Assembly (NCBI RefSeq): GCF_030010235.1 | Contig: NZ_JASCRS010000001.1 | Span: 992,001 to 1,056,000 of the forward strand | Direction of reading: 5' to 3' | Length of the DNA: 64,000 bases | Origin: Leucobacter sp. UT-8R-CII-1-4 | Lineage (GTDB): Bacteria; Actinomycetota; Actinomycetes; Actinomycetales; Microbacteriaceae | Shown here: piece after piece, positions 25,544-33,140 of the stretch | How positions within the stretch are numbered: the first letter of the stretch is position 1 | Layout of the letters: every line of letters starts with the position of its first letter | The notes under the pieces: generated by a model | Seen by the model: the letters and a program-made list of their open reading frames with translations, nothing else | Told to the model about the DNA's origin: nothing | Database searches by the model: none | Position numbers and translations under genes: made by a program

Positions 25544-25604
25544 ATTGGTTTCGAAGATCGGCCCACCCGGGCACGAGATTCACCACAGCGCAACAGGAGC
25601 AATC

Positions 25605-26816
25605 ATGGAATTCGGCGTCTTCACCGTCAGCGACATCACGCGCGACCCTACGACCGGGTACACCCCGAGCGAAGCCGAGCGAATTGATGCAACCGTGCAG
25701 ATCGCGAAGAAGACTGAAGAGGTTGGTCTCGATGTCTTCGCGGTAGGCGAGCACCACAACCCGCCGTTCTTCTCGTCAAGCCCAAGCACCCTGCTCGCAT
25801 TCATCGCCGCGCAGACCAGCACGCTCAAGATGAGCACTTCGACAACACTGATCACGACGAATGACCCCGTACGCATTGCAGAAGAGTACGCAATGCTGCA
25901 ACACCTGGCCAAGGGCCGCATGGACCTGATGCTCGGTCGCGGCAACACCGCCCCCGTCTACCCTTGGTTCGGCAAAGACATTCGTTCCAGCCTGCCGATG
26001 GCGCTTGAGAACTACAACCTGCTGCACCGCCTCTGGACCGAAGATGTGGTCGACTTCGAGGGCAACTTCCGCACTCCGCTGCAGGGCTTCACCTCTACCC
26101 CACGCCCGCTCGATGACGTCGCGCCATTCGTTTGGCACGGATCGATCCGCACCCCAGAGATTGCAGAGCAGGCCGCGTTCTACGGTGACGGATTCTTCGC
26201 AAACCATATCTTCTGGCCAAAGGGCCACTACAAGCGCCTGGTCGATTTCTACCGCCAGCGCTTTGAGCACTACGGCCACGGCACCGCAAAGCAGGCAATC
26301 GTTGGTCTCGGCGGCCAGACCTACATCGCCAAGAAGTCGCAAGACGCTTGGAACGAGTTCCGGCCGTACTTCAACGAGGCACCTGTCTACGGTGGCGGAC
26401 CCTCAATGGAAAGCTTCACCGAGCAGACTCCACTTTCGGTTGGCAGCCCCCAGGAAATCATCGACAAGACACTCACCTTCCACGATGAGTTCGGTGATTA
26501 CCAGCGCCAGATGTTCCTCATCGACCACGCAGGCCTGCCTCTCAAGGCCGTACTGAATCAGCTCGACCTGCTCGGCGAAGAAGTGATTCCCGTGCTGCGC
26601 AAGGAGCTTGAGGCTCGGCGCGATCCAGAGACGCCAGACACTCCTTCGCACGCATCGCGAGTCAAGGCAAAGTACGGCGATGAAGAACCACGCCAGCCAC
26701 GCCCGAACGCAAACCGCGGTGATAACGTGACCGGTGGATCCCCTTACCAAGACACCCAGAAGAAGCCATCGGGTCTCGACGCATTCGGTCGCGACCTCTC
26801 TGACTCAAAGGAATAG
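25605..26816 (+). CDS. Luciferase-like FMN-dependent oxidoreductase, CE1758 type
   Basis: A 403-residue bacterial-luciferase-like monooxygenase. The barrel begins MEFGVFTVSDITRDP and shows VGEHHNPPFFSSSP, TTLITTNDPVRIAEEYAMLQHLAKGRMDLMLGRGN and WHGSIRTPEIAEQAA. The last 60 residues are a hydrophilic, probably disordered tail. Its partner FMN reductase lies two genes downstream, matching the CE1758/CE1759 pairing known from corynebacteria and other actinobacteria, where the reductase supplies FMNH2. The substrate is unknown. The start at 25605 is fixed by AGGAG 5 nt upstream; the frame opens earlier at 25545 without support. It stops 5 nt before marR. Confidence 0.88.
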   Translation: MEFGVFTVSDITRDPTTGYTPSEAERIDATVQIAKKTEEVGLDVFAVGEHHNPPFFSSSPSTLLAFIAAQTSTLKMSTSTTLITTNDPVRIAEEYAMLQHLAKGRMDLMLGRGNTAPVYPWFGKDIRSSLPMALENYNLLHRLWTEDVVDFEGNFRTPLQGFTSTPRPLDDVAPFVWHGSIRTPEIAEQAAFYGDGFFANHIFWPKGHYKRLVDFYRQRFEHYGHGTAKQAIVGLGGQTYIAKKSQDAWNEFRPYFNEAPVYGGGPSMESFTEQTPLSVGSPQEIIDKTLTFHDEFGDYQRQMFLIDHAGLPLKAVLNQLDLLGEEVIPVLRKELEARRDPETPDTPSHASRVKAKYGDEEPRQPRPNANRGDNVTGGSPYQDTQKKPSGLDAFGRDLSDSKE

Positions 26817-26821
26817 GCATC

Positions 26822-27307
26822 ATGGCCGACCTGCGCGAAGCTAACCAAGCTTGGGAGGCGCTACTCACCGCCCACTCGGTGATTATGCGACGATTTGCCG
26901 ACGAGCCGGTGTGGAAAAAACACGGCGTCAGCATGCGCGAGTATGACGTGCTCTACACGCTCGCAAAGTGCGGCAAACCGGCCCGCATGAGCGACCTGCA
27001 GCACAATGTTCTACTCAGCCAACCGGCGCTCTCGCGCATGGTCGACCGCCTGGAGGCCCGCGGATTGCTCTCGCGCGTGCGTGACGATGCTGACGGCCGT
27101 GCCGTGCGGATCGCGCTCACTGCCCAGGGAACAGATGTGCAGCGAGCCGTCGGCCGATCACACGCCCGAAGCGTTGAGCGCGAAATGCGCACACTCACGC
27201 CTGAAGAACAGCACGAACTCGGCCGCCTTGCCAGCAAACTGCTCACTCCGACAGTTGAGTCCGGCGCGCAGGTTGAGTCCGGCGCACAGGCAAATCCCGC
27301 CGTCTAA
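26822..27307 (+). CDS. MarR-family transcriptional regulator
   Basis: This 161-residue regulator has a winged helix at about residues 45-105 (REYDVLYTLAKCGKPARMSDLQHN, then LSQPALSRMVDRLEARGLLSRV and the wing DDADGRAVRIALTAQG), followed by a dimerising helix. The C-terminus holds a short duplication, VESGAQVESGAQ. It lies between the oxidoreductase and its FMN reductase, so local autoregulation through the palindrome at 25526 is likely. The inducer is unknown. No cysteine suited to redox sensing stands out except one in LAKCGKP. Confidence 0.9.
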   Translation: MADLREANQAWEALLTAHSVIMRRFADEPVWKKHGVSMREYDVLYTLAKCGKPARMSDLQHNVLLSQPALSRMVDRLEARGLLSRVRDDADGRAVRIALTAQGTDVQRAVGRSHARSVEREMRTLTPEEQHELGRLASKLLTPTVESGAQVESGAQANPAV

Positions 27308-27330
27308 GTTCCGGCGATCCAACGCCCCAT

Positions 27331-27408
27331 CGAGATCGCCTGGTTTTACCGAAACACACTCGCGTCTCCCGAAAAACCAGGCGATCTCGGCAAAACCAGG
27401 CGATCTCG
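27331..27408. repeat. Intergenic repeat: one left and two right copies of a 17-bp unit
   Basis: CGAGATCGCCTGGTTTT (27331-27347) faces two inverted copies at 27373-27389 and 27392-27408. The first two can form a perfect 17-bp hairpin. The same unit recurs at 54192-54250 between unrelated genes, so this is a dispersed element. It lies in the gap between marR and the FMN reductase gene. Confidence 0.85.
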
Positions 27409-27446
27409 GCACAAACACACAGACTTCCAGAAAGCAGCACGACACC

Positions 27447-28157
27447 ATGTCAGAGCTCAACTCACACGACACCACCACCCCATCGAGCAAAGCACCGCTC
27501 AATCTAGTCGCAATCAATGCGGGCACGAGCGATCCATCTTCAACCCAGATGTTGGCCGACCGCATCGCCGATCGCGCCATCACCATCGGCGCCGAGCACG
27601 GTATCGAGATCGGCCTTCGACAGATCAACCTGCGTGGGCTCGCAAACGACATCACCTCGGCAGTGGTGAGCCGGCACGTCTCCCCCGAGCTGCAACACGC
27701 GCTCGATTTGGTACGCGACGCCGATGGCCTCGTGGCCAGCACTCCCGTCTACCAGGCTGGCGCGAGCGGCCTCTTCACCCAGTTTTTCCAGATTCTCGAC
27801 ACCGATGTGCTGATTGGCACACCCGTCGTGCTCGCCGGAACCGGCGGCAGCGCACGCCACTCACTTGTGATCGACGATCAGTTGCGGGCATCGTTCGCCT
27901 ACCTGCGCACCATGACCGCACCGACGGCTGTTTACGCGGCTCCAGAAGACTGGCAAGAAAAGGGCTTAGGGTCGAGGATCGGCCGTGCCGCCAATGAATT
28001 GGTGCTGTTGATGCAGTCAGGCCTGCGAGAACAACTGCGCGGAAACTCCTGGGGGTCGTACCAGCACAGCTTCGGCAGCGCCGGCGGCACCGAAACCTCA
28101 ATCGACTTCGATAGTGATCTGATGCGTCTCGCCGCTGGTGGAGCCAGCAGCAAATAA
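27447..28157 (+). CDS. NAD(P)H-dependent FMN reductase, CE1759 type
   Basis: A 236-residue flavodoxin-fold reductase with LVAINAGTSDPSSTQMLADR (phosphate-binding loop for FMN), STPVYQAGASGLFTQFFQIL and the loop VLAGTGGSARHSL. It would provide reduced FMN to the luciferase-like enzyme coded at 25605. The ATG at 27447 is chosen since the frame upstream runs through the repeat element and the marR 3' end. The AAAGCAGCACGACACC leader holds only a weak ribosome site. It ends before a strong hairpin shared with the convergent dehydrogenase. Confidence 0.87.
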   Translation: MSELNSHDTTTPSSKAPLNLVAINAGTSDPSSTQMLADRIADRAITIGAEHGIEIGLRQINLRGLANDITSAVVSRHVSPELQHALDLVRDADGLVASTPVYQAGASGLFTQFFQILDTDVLIGTPVVLAGTGGSARHSLVIDDQLRASFAYLRTMTAPTAVYAAPEDWQEKGLGSRIGRAANELVLLMQSGLREQLRGNSWGSYQHSFGSAGGTETSIDFDSDLMRLAAGGASSK

Positions 28158-28168
28158 TCGGGCACAAG

Positions 28169-28204
28169 CAGTGAGGGCCGGGGCGAATGCCCCGGCCCTC
28201 ACTG
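28169..28204. terminator. Bidirectional hairpin between FMN reductase and dehydrogenase genes
   Basis: Perfect 16-bp arms CAGTGAGGGCCGGGGC and complement around a GAAT loop, 11 nt after the plus-strand stop and 19 nt beyond the minus-strand stop. Confidence 0.85.
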
Positions 28205-28223
28205 GATCCAGCGTGTGAAAAAA

Positions 28224-29600
28224 CTACTTCGCCACGAAGTAGAGACGCTTGTTCGCGAACTCACCGATGCCGATTGGACCCATCTCGCGACCGAAACCGC
28301 TGCGCTTGACGCCACCGAATGGCAGCTCTGCGGCTTCAGCAGCGATCGTATTGACGTGCGCCATGCCGACCTCGAGACGCGATGCTACACGAGCCGCACG
28401 AGCCTCATCGGTCGAGAACACCGAGCCGCCGAGACCGAGCGCGCAATCGTTTGCAAGCTCGAGCGCTTCTTCATCGCTCGACACCTTGTAGACGGTCGCG
28501 ACCGGGCCGAAGATCTCTTCGCCGTATGACTCAGACTCGCGTGGAACTCCGGTCAGCACTGCTGGCGAATAGTGCGCGCTCGGGCCGTCAGAGAGCACGC
28601 CGCCTGCAACGAGAGTGGCGCCCTCGGCAACTGCCTTCTGCACCTGCGCGTTAACGGTCTCTGCCGCGGTGCGAGTCGAGAGCGGAGCGAACTCACCCTC
28701 GCCAAGGTTCATCTGATCGCCTGGCACAAGACCGGTTGCGAGCTTCGTAAGCTCAGCCACAAACTCGTCGTAGATGTCGTCCATCACGATAAGACGCTTG
28801 TTCGAATTGCAGACCTGTCCACCGTTGTAGACGCGGAAGTTCCACGCCTCGGCAGCAACAGCTGCGACATCGTCAGAATCGAGCACAACCATTGGGTCGA
28901 TGCCACCAAGTTCAAGCACACACTTCTTCAGGTGGCTGCCGGCCTGAGCGCCGATGATGGCGCCGGCACGCTCAGAACCGGTCAGCGAAACACCCTGCAC
29001 GCGAGGATCCGCGATCATCGAAGCGATCTGATCGTGCGAGGCAAAGACGTTCTGGTAGCCGCCGACTGGAACACCGGCTTCTTCCATGATCTCCTGAATC
29101 GTGAGCGCAGAGCGCGCGCAAATGTCTGCATGCTTGAGCAGAATCGTGTTGCCGAGCACCAGGTTTGGTGCGGCGAAACGTGCGACCTGGTAGTACGGGA
29201 AGTTCCAAGGCATGACACCGAGCAGGGTGCCCACCGGCAGGTGCTCGATCATTGCCTTGCCCGGAATTGTGCTCGGGATCTCGTAGTCAGTGATCAGGCT
29301 TGGGCCGTGCACTGCGTAGTACTCGATGATGTCGGTCGCGAAATCAACCTCGTCGAGGCTCTCAGCAATCGACTTGCCCATTTCGAGGGCGATCAGGCGC
29401 GCGAGTTCTTCGCGGCGCTCTGCAAAAATTTCGGCCACACGCTTGACAACGCCAGCGCGCTCCTGCACGCTGCGTTCACGCCACTCGCGGTATACGTCGT
29501 CGGCGCTGGTAACTGCTTCTTCGATCTGCTGATCAGTGGCGCTCTCGAAGGTTTCGAGGATCTCACCGGTCGCAGGGTTCTGCACTCGATACTTAGCCAT
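28224..29600 (-). CDS. gabD: NAD(P)-dependent succinate-semialdehyde dehydrogenase family
   Basis: The 458-residue aldehyde dehydrogenase has MPWNFPYYQVAR, the catalytic Glu in LELGGIDPMVVL and the nucleophilic Cys in NGGQVCNSNKRL; the usual GQ-xC spacing is kept. The C-terminus shows PFGGVKRSGFGREMG. The length and N-terminus (YRVQNPATGEI) fit the short succinate-semialdehyde dehydrogenase group, which turns succinate semialdehyde into succinate. The start at 29600 has AAGGA 7 nt upstream; an ATG 15 nt earlier has none. It is the last gene of the mmsA-aminotransferase-gabD group, but separated by 260 nt containing hairpins. Confidence 0.88.
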   Translation of the reverse strand: MAKYRVQNPATGEILETFESATDQQIEEAVTSADDVYREWRERSVQERAGVVKRVAEIFAERREELARLIALEMGKSIAESLDEVDFATDIIEYYAVHGPSLITDYEIPSTIPGKAMIEHLPVGTLLGVMPWNFPYYQVARFAAPNLVLGNTILLKHADICARSALTIQEIMEEAGVPVGGYQNVFASHDQIASMIADPRVQGVSLTGSERAGAIIGAQAGSHLKKCVLELGGIDPMVVLDSDDVAAVAAEAWNFRVYNGGQVCNSNKRLIVMDDIYDEFVAELTKLATGLVPGDQMNLGEGEFAPLSTRTAAETVNAQVQKAVAEGATLVAGGVLSDGPSAHYSPAVLTGVPRESESYGEEIFGPVATVYKVSSDEEALELANDCALGLGGSVFSTDEARAARVASRLEVGMAHVNTIAAEAAELPFGGVKRSGFGREMGPIGIGEFANKRLYFVAK

Positions 29601-29741
29601 TTCGCTTCCTTGCAATCTTTGTCTTGGGGGTTTGAATGTCTGTTCGCACGATTCGTGATCCTGCGTTGACGGTGCGCTTCTTCAGCCCGCGCGGGCTGCG
29701 TTCGCTTTGCGTCCACCGCCATCCTGCGTTCGCCTTGCAAA

Positions 29742-29793
29742 TCGCAGGGTCTCATCCACGTCCAGTTTCACCTTTGACGATGAGACCCTGCGA
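29742..29793. repeat. 14-bp inverted repeat, family shared with 31365
   Basis: TCGCAGGGTCTCAT (29742-29755) and its exact complement (29780-29793) lie between the gabD start and the aminotransferase terminator. A closely related pair lies at 31365-31414 on the other side of the aminotransferase gene. Confidence 0.75.
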
Positions 29794-29827
29794 CTTCGCT
29801 CGCGAAGCTCACTTCGCACAGGGAGGG

Positions 29828-29860
29828 TTGAGTTGGGGGTGGCCAGCACCCCCAACTCAA
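29828..29860 (-). terminator. Hairpin directly after the class III aminotransferase gene
   Basis: Perfect 14-bp arms TTGAGTTGGGGGTG and complement with a 5-nt loop, 1 nt past the stop on the minus strand. It lacks a T run, so it may protect the RNA 3' end or partly terminate before gabD. Confidence 0.75.
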
Positions 29861-29861
29861 A

Positions 29862-31253
29862 TCACTTGCCCGTGTAGTAACTATCTGCCACGGTCAGCGC
29901 CTCGTCAATGATGTCGAGGCCCTTCACCAGATCTTCTTCGCTAATTACCAGCGGAGGTGCGATCTGCAGGCGGTTGCCCGCCGCGAATGGCCAGAGGCCC
30001 GCCTTCTTGCACGCAGCAACCACTGCGTTGAACGGAGCAGCTGCCTCGCCACCGGCGTTGAACGGCACGAGTGGTTCGCGGGTTTCACGGTCAAGCACGA
30101 GCTCAAGTGCCCAGAAAAGGCCCTTGCCTCGGTACTCGCCGACCGATGGGTGCTTTGCAGCGAACTCACGCAGGCGTGGCTCGACGACGCGCTCGCCGAG
30201 GTCGCGCACACGCTCCATGATGCCCTCTTCTTCGAAAATGTCGAAGGTGGCGACACCGGCAGCGCAAGCGAGTGGGTGGCCCGAGTAGGTAAGTCCGCCT
30301 GGGAAAGCGCGATCCTCGAATGCCTTATGAATTTCTTCAGAAATCACGACGCCGCCGAGTGGCACGTAGCCCGAGTTAACACCCTTGGCGAAAGTGACGA
30401 GATCTGGTGTCACGCCAAAGCCCTGGTATGCGAACCATTCGCCGGTACGACCGAAGCCCACCATGACCTCATCGCAGATCATGAGAATGCCGTACTTGTC
30501 GCAGAGTGCGCGCACGCCTGGCAGGTAGCCGGCTGGTGGCACGAGCACACCGTTAGTACCCGTTACGGTTTCGAGCACGATCGCAGCGATGGTGTTTGGT
30601 CCCTCAAGCATGATCTGCTCTTCGAGGTGTGCAAGCGCGCGCTCTGCTTCTTGCTCTGGCGTCTCTGCCCAGAAAGCGCTGCGGTAGGCGTATGGGCCGA
30701 AGAAGTGCACAACTTCGCCGTCGATCACATCGTTTGCCCAGCGGCGTGGTTCACCGGTCATGGTGATCGCGGTGCCGGTCGAGCCGTGGTACGAGCGGTA
30801 GCGCGAGAGGATCTTGCGCTTTCCGCTCGACTGGCGAGCGAGACGCACTGCGTACTCGATTGCTTCTGCGCCACCGTTGGTGAAGAACACTGAGCGGGCA
30901 CCCTCGAACGAGTGCTCAACGATTCGTTTTGCGAGTTCGCCGCGCACGTCGTTTGCGAGTGCTGGCTGGATGGTTGCGAGGCGGCCCGCCTGCTCCTGGA
31001 TCGCCTTGATCAGGCCTGGGTGCTGGTGGCCGAGGTTCAGGTTGACGAGCTGCGACGAGAAGTCGAGGAACTCGTTGCCATCGTAGTCCCAGAAACGCAC
31101 GCCTTCGCCCTTGGCGATTGGCAGTGGGTTGATCGCGCCCTGCGCAGACCACGAGTGGAAAACGTACTGGCGGTCGTTTGCGCGCACCTCACGCTGTGCG
31201 TCGTTGTCGCCGAAGCTCTGTGCTTCGCCGTTGAGGTCGATGTAATCGCTCAT
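29862..31253 (-). CDS. Class III (omega) aminotransferase, GABA/beta-alanine type
   Basis: This 463-residue PLP enzyme shows LDFSSQLVNLNLGHQHP, FFTNGGAEAIEYAVRLAR, RSYHGSTGTAITMTG, the cofactor Asp in ICDEVMVGFGRTGEWFA and the PLP lysine in VTFAKGVNSGYVPLGG. It moves a terminal amino group from an amine such as GABA, beta-alanine, taurine or putrescine to a 2-oxo acid. The first residues (FHSWSAQGAINPLPI) resemble taurine/beta-alanine-pyruvate aminotransferases more than classic GabT, so I leave the symbol blank. It lies between mmsA and gabD on one strand, which implies the product aldehyde is oxidised by either. Confidence 0.85.
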   Translation of the reverse strand: MSDYIDLNGEAQSFGDNDAQREVRANDRQYVFHSWSAQGAINPLPIAKGEGVRFWDYDGNEFLDFSSQLVNLNLGHQHPGLIKAIQEQAGRLATIQPALANDVRGELAKRIVEHSFEGARSVFFTNGGAEAIEYAVRLARQSSGKRKILSRYRSYHGSTGTAITMTGEPRRWANDVIDGEVVHFFGPYAYRSAFWAETPEQEAERALAHLEEQIMLEGPNTIAAIVLETVTGTNGVLVPPAGYLPGVRALCDKYGILMICDEVMVGFGRTGEWFAYQGFGVTPDLVTFAKGVNSGYVPLGGVVISEEIHKAFEDRAFPGGLTYSGHPLACAAGVATFDIFEEEGIMERVRDLGERVVEPRLREFAAKHPSVGEYRGKGLFWALELVLDRETREPLVPFNAGGEAAAPFNAVVAACKKAGLWPFAAGNRLQIAPPLVISEEDLVKGLDIIDEALTVADSYYTGK

Positions 31254-31276
31254 GTGTTGAGAAGTCCTTTTTGTTG

Positions 31277-31305
31277 GCGTTGGATCAGGCTGACTGATCC
31301 AACGC
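31277..31305. promoter_or_regulatory. 12-bp inverted repeat 24 nt before the aminotransferase start
   Basis: GCGTTGGATCAG and its exact complement around a 5-nt loop. It lies in the leader between mmsA and the aminotransferase start, so it could be an attenuator, a terminator of mmsA or an operator. The core TTGGATC/GATCCAA recurs in other gaps of this window. Confidence 0.6.
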
Positions 31306-31364
31306 GATCTGAAAATGCTGTGCGCTACTTTGCGCGGGGTTTTCGCCGCTCTGCTGCTTGTGCA

Positions 31365-31414
31365 CCAAAGTCGCAGAATCTCACTCTCTGAGGAACGAGA
31401 CCCTGCGACTTTGG
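31365..31414. repeat. Inverted repeat, family shared with 29742
   Basis: CCAAAGTCGCAG (31365-31376) and its exact complement (31403-31414), with inner TCTC/GAGA. The GAGACCCTGCGAC word matches the element at 29742-29793. It follows the mmsA stop by about 30 nt. Confidence 0.75.
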
Positions 31415-31446
31415 CTACGCTCTAGACGCAGAATGGCGAGAGAGCA

Positions 31447-32931
31447 TTAGTTGTTGCTTGGGAAACCGAGGTCGACCTTCGACTGCTCTGGGTTTGGCCA
31501 GCGAGTGGTGATGACCTTCGAGCGGGTGTAGAAGTGGATCGACTCTGGGCCGTAGATGTGCGAGTCGCCGAAGAGCGAGTCCTTCCAGCCACCGAACGAG
31601 AACGAGCCGACTGGCACTGGGATGGGCACGTTAATACCAACCATGCCGGCCTCAACCTCGAACTCGAACTGGCGAGCGAGGCCGCCGTCGCGGGTGAAGA
31701 TTGCGGTGCCGTTGCCGAACTGGTGCTCGTTGATGAGCTTGACGCCCTCTTCGTAGGTATCGACACGAACGACTGCAAGCACTGGGCCGAAGATCTCGTC
31801 GCGGTACACCTTGCTGTCGGTCTTCACGTGATCGATCAGTGAGACGCCGGTGAAGAAACCGTTGCCCTCGAACTTGTCGTCACGGCCGTCAACCACAACG
31901 GTTGCACCCTCTGCCGCGGCACCCTCAACGTAGGACTCGACACGAGCTTTCGCCTCTGCGGTGATGAGCGGACCCATCTCGCTTGCCGGATCGGTGCCGT
32001 CACCGATCTTGAGGTCCTTCATGCGATCAGCGATCTTCTGCACGAGCACGTCACCCACGCCGCCAACTGCGACAACCACCGAGACAGCCATGCAGCGCTC
32101 ACCGGCCGAACCGTATGCAGCCGATACAGCGGCATCTGCTGACATGTCGAGATCGGCGTCTGGCATCACGATCATGTGGTTCTTTGCACCACCGAGAGCC
32201 TGCACGCGCTTGCCGTTTGCAGCTGCGCGCTCGTAGATGTACTTCGCGATTGGGGTCGAACCAACGAAGCTGATTGCCTTGACCTCTGGCGCGTCGAGCA
32301 GTGTGTCAACGGCAACCTTGTCACCGTTCACCACGTTCAGCACACCGTCGGGCAGGCCAGCCTCACGGAAGAGGTCGGCGATGAAGATCGATGCACTTGG
32401 GTCGCGCTCAGATGGCTTCAGCACGACGGTGTTGCCGCACGCGATCGCGCTCGCGATCATCCAGAGTGGCACCATCACTGGGAAGTTGAACGGGGTGATG
32501 GCCGCGACAACGCCGACTGGCTGCTTCACCGAGTGCACGTCGACGCCGGTCGAAACCTGCTCGTCGCGCTCACCCTTGAGCAGATGCAGCAGACCTGATG
32601 CGAACTCTACGTTCTCGAGACCACGTGCGATTTCGCCTGCTGCGTCGCTGAGTACCTTGCCGTGCTCGCTGGTCACGATTGCTGCGAGCTCTGGGGTGCG
32701 CTGCTTAAGCAGCTGACGCAGGTTGAAGAAGACGTCTGCGCGCTTGGTGAGGCTGGTCTTGCGCCACATTGGCAGGGCAGCGGCTGCTGCAGCAACGGCC
32801 TGCTGAACGGTCTCGACCGAAGCGATGCTCAGCTCGTGCTGTACCTCGCCGGTTGCTGGGTTGTAGACAGGCTGAGTGCGCTCAGCGTCGGTGACCTTTT
32901 CACCGGCGATGACGTGGGGAATGCGTGCCAT
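31447..32931 (-). CDS. mmsA: CoA-acylating methylmalonate/malonate-semialdehyde dehydrogenase
   Basis: The 494-residue enzyme belongs to the CoA-dependent branch of aldehyde dehydrogenases. It shows TPFNFPVMVPLWM, FVGSTPIAKYIYERA, the segment LGGAKNHMIVMPDADLD in place of the catalytic Glu motif, and the nucleophilic Cys in GSAGERCMAVSVVV, all typical of MmsA/IolA. It converts malonate or methylmalonate semialdehyde to acetyl- or propionyl-CoA. With the aminotransferase this gives a route from beta-alanine (pyrimidine breakdown) or valine/inositol products. A weak AGAGG site lies 9 nt before the ATG. It is divergent from the PucR regulator. Confidence 0.92.
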   Translation of the reverse strand: MARIPHVIAGEKVTDAERTQPVYNPATGEVQHELSIASVETVQQAVAAAAAALPMWRKTSLTKRADVFFNLRQLLKQRTPELAAIVTSEHGKVLSDAAGEIARGLENVEFASGLLHLLKGERDEQVSTGVDVHSVKQPVGVVAAITPFNFPVMVPLWMIASAIACGNTVVLKPSERDPSASIFIADLFREAGLPDGVLNVVNGDKVAVDTLLDAPEVKAISFVGSTPIAKYIYERAAANGKRVQALGGAKNHMIVMPDADLDMSADAAVSAAYGSAGERCMAVSVVVAVGGVGDVLVQKIADRMKDLKIGDGTDPASEMGPLITAEAKARVESYVEGAAAEGATVVVDGRDDKFEGNGFFTGVSLIDHVKTDSKVYRDEIFGPVLAVVRVDTYEEGVKLINEHQFGNGTAIFTRDGGLARQFEFEVEAGMVGINVPIPVPVGSFSFGGWKDSLFGDSHIYGPESIHFYTRSKVITTRWPNPEQSKVDLGFPSNN

Positions 32932-33026
32932 AGCTGGCCCTCTTCTCTAGCTCTTGGGTTGTTGTTCGGGTGTTCTTTTGCTGGTTGCTTTGAATTCTGT
33001 TGAATATGCAACCGCATTTGGTCAAT

Positions 33027-33047
33027 GTGTTCGATTTCTCGGAACAC
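33027..33047. promoter_or_regulatory. Candidate operator between mmsA and pucR
   Basis: GTGTTC and GAACAC, 6-bp perfect arms with a 9-nt centre, midway in the 209-nt divergent gap. The gap is clearly AT-richer than its surroundings. Binding by the adjacent PucR protein is an inference. Confidence 0.4.
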
Positions 33048-33128
33048 GATCTATCCAAGTATCACAAGGCTTGCACCGAGTGCGCACGGCCAATTCATCT
33101 TGAAATACGCGAAATCTCGGACAAATTG

Positions 33129-33134
33129 TATGAT
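33129..33134 (+). promoter_or_regulatory. Putative -10 box of pucR (leaderless)
   Basis: TATGAT lies 6 nt before the ATG at 33141 and is close to the consensus TATAAT. Confidence 0.55.
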
Positions 33135-33140
33135 TACGTC

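Noticed and set aside
28572-29669. Long plus-strand frame of 365 codons
   Set aside because: It is antisense to the clear aldehyde dehydrogenase gene and shows no protein motif.
29862-31253. Naming the aminotransferase gabT
   Set aside because: The N-terminal segment resembles beta-alanine/taurine-type enzymes as much as GABA aminotransferases.
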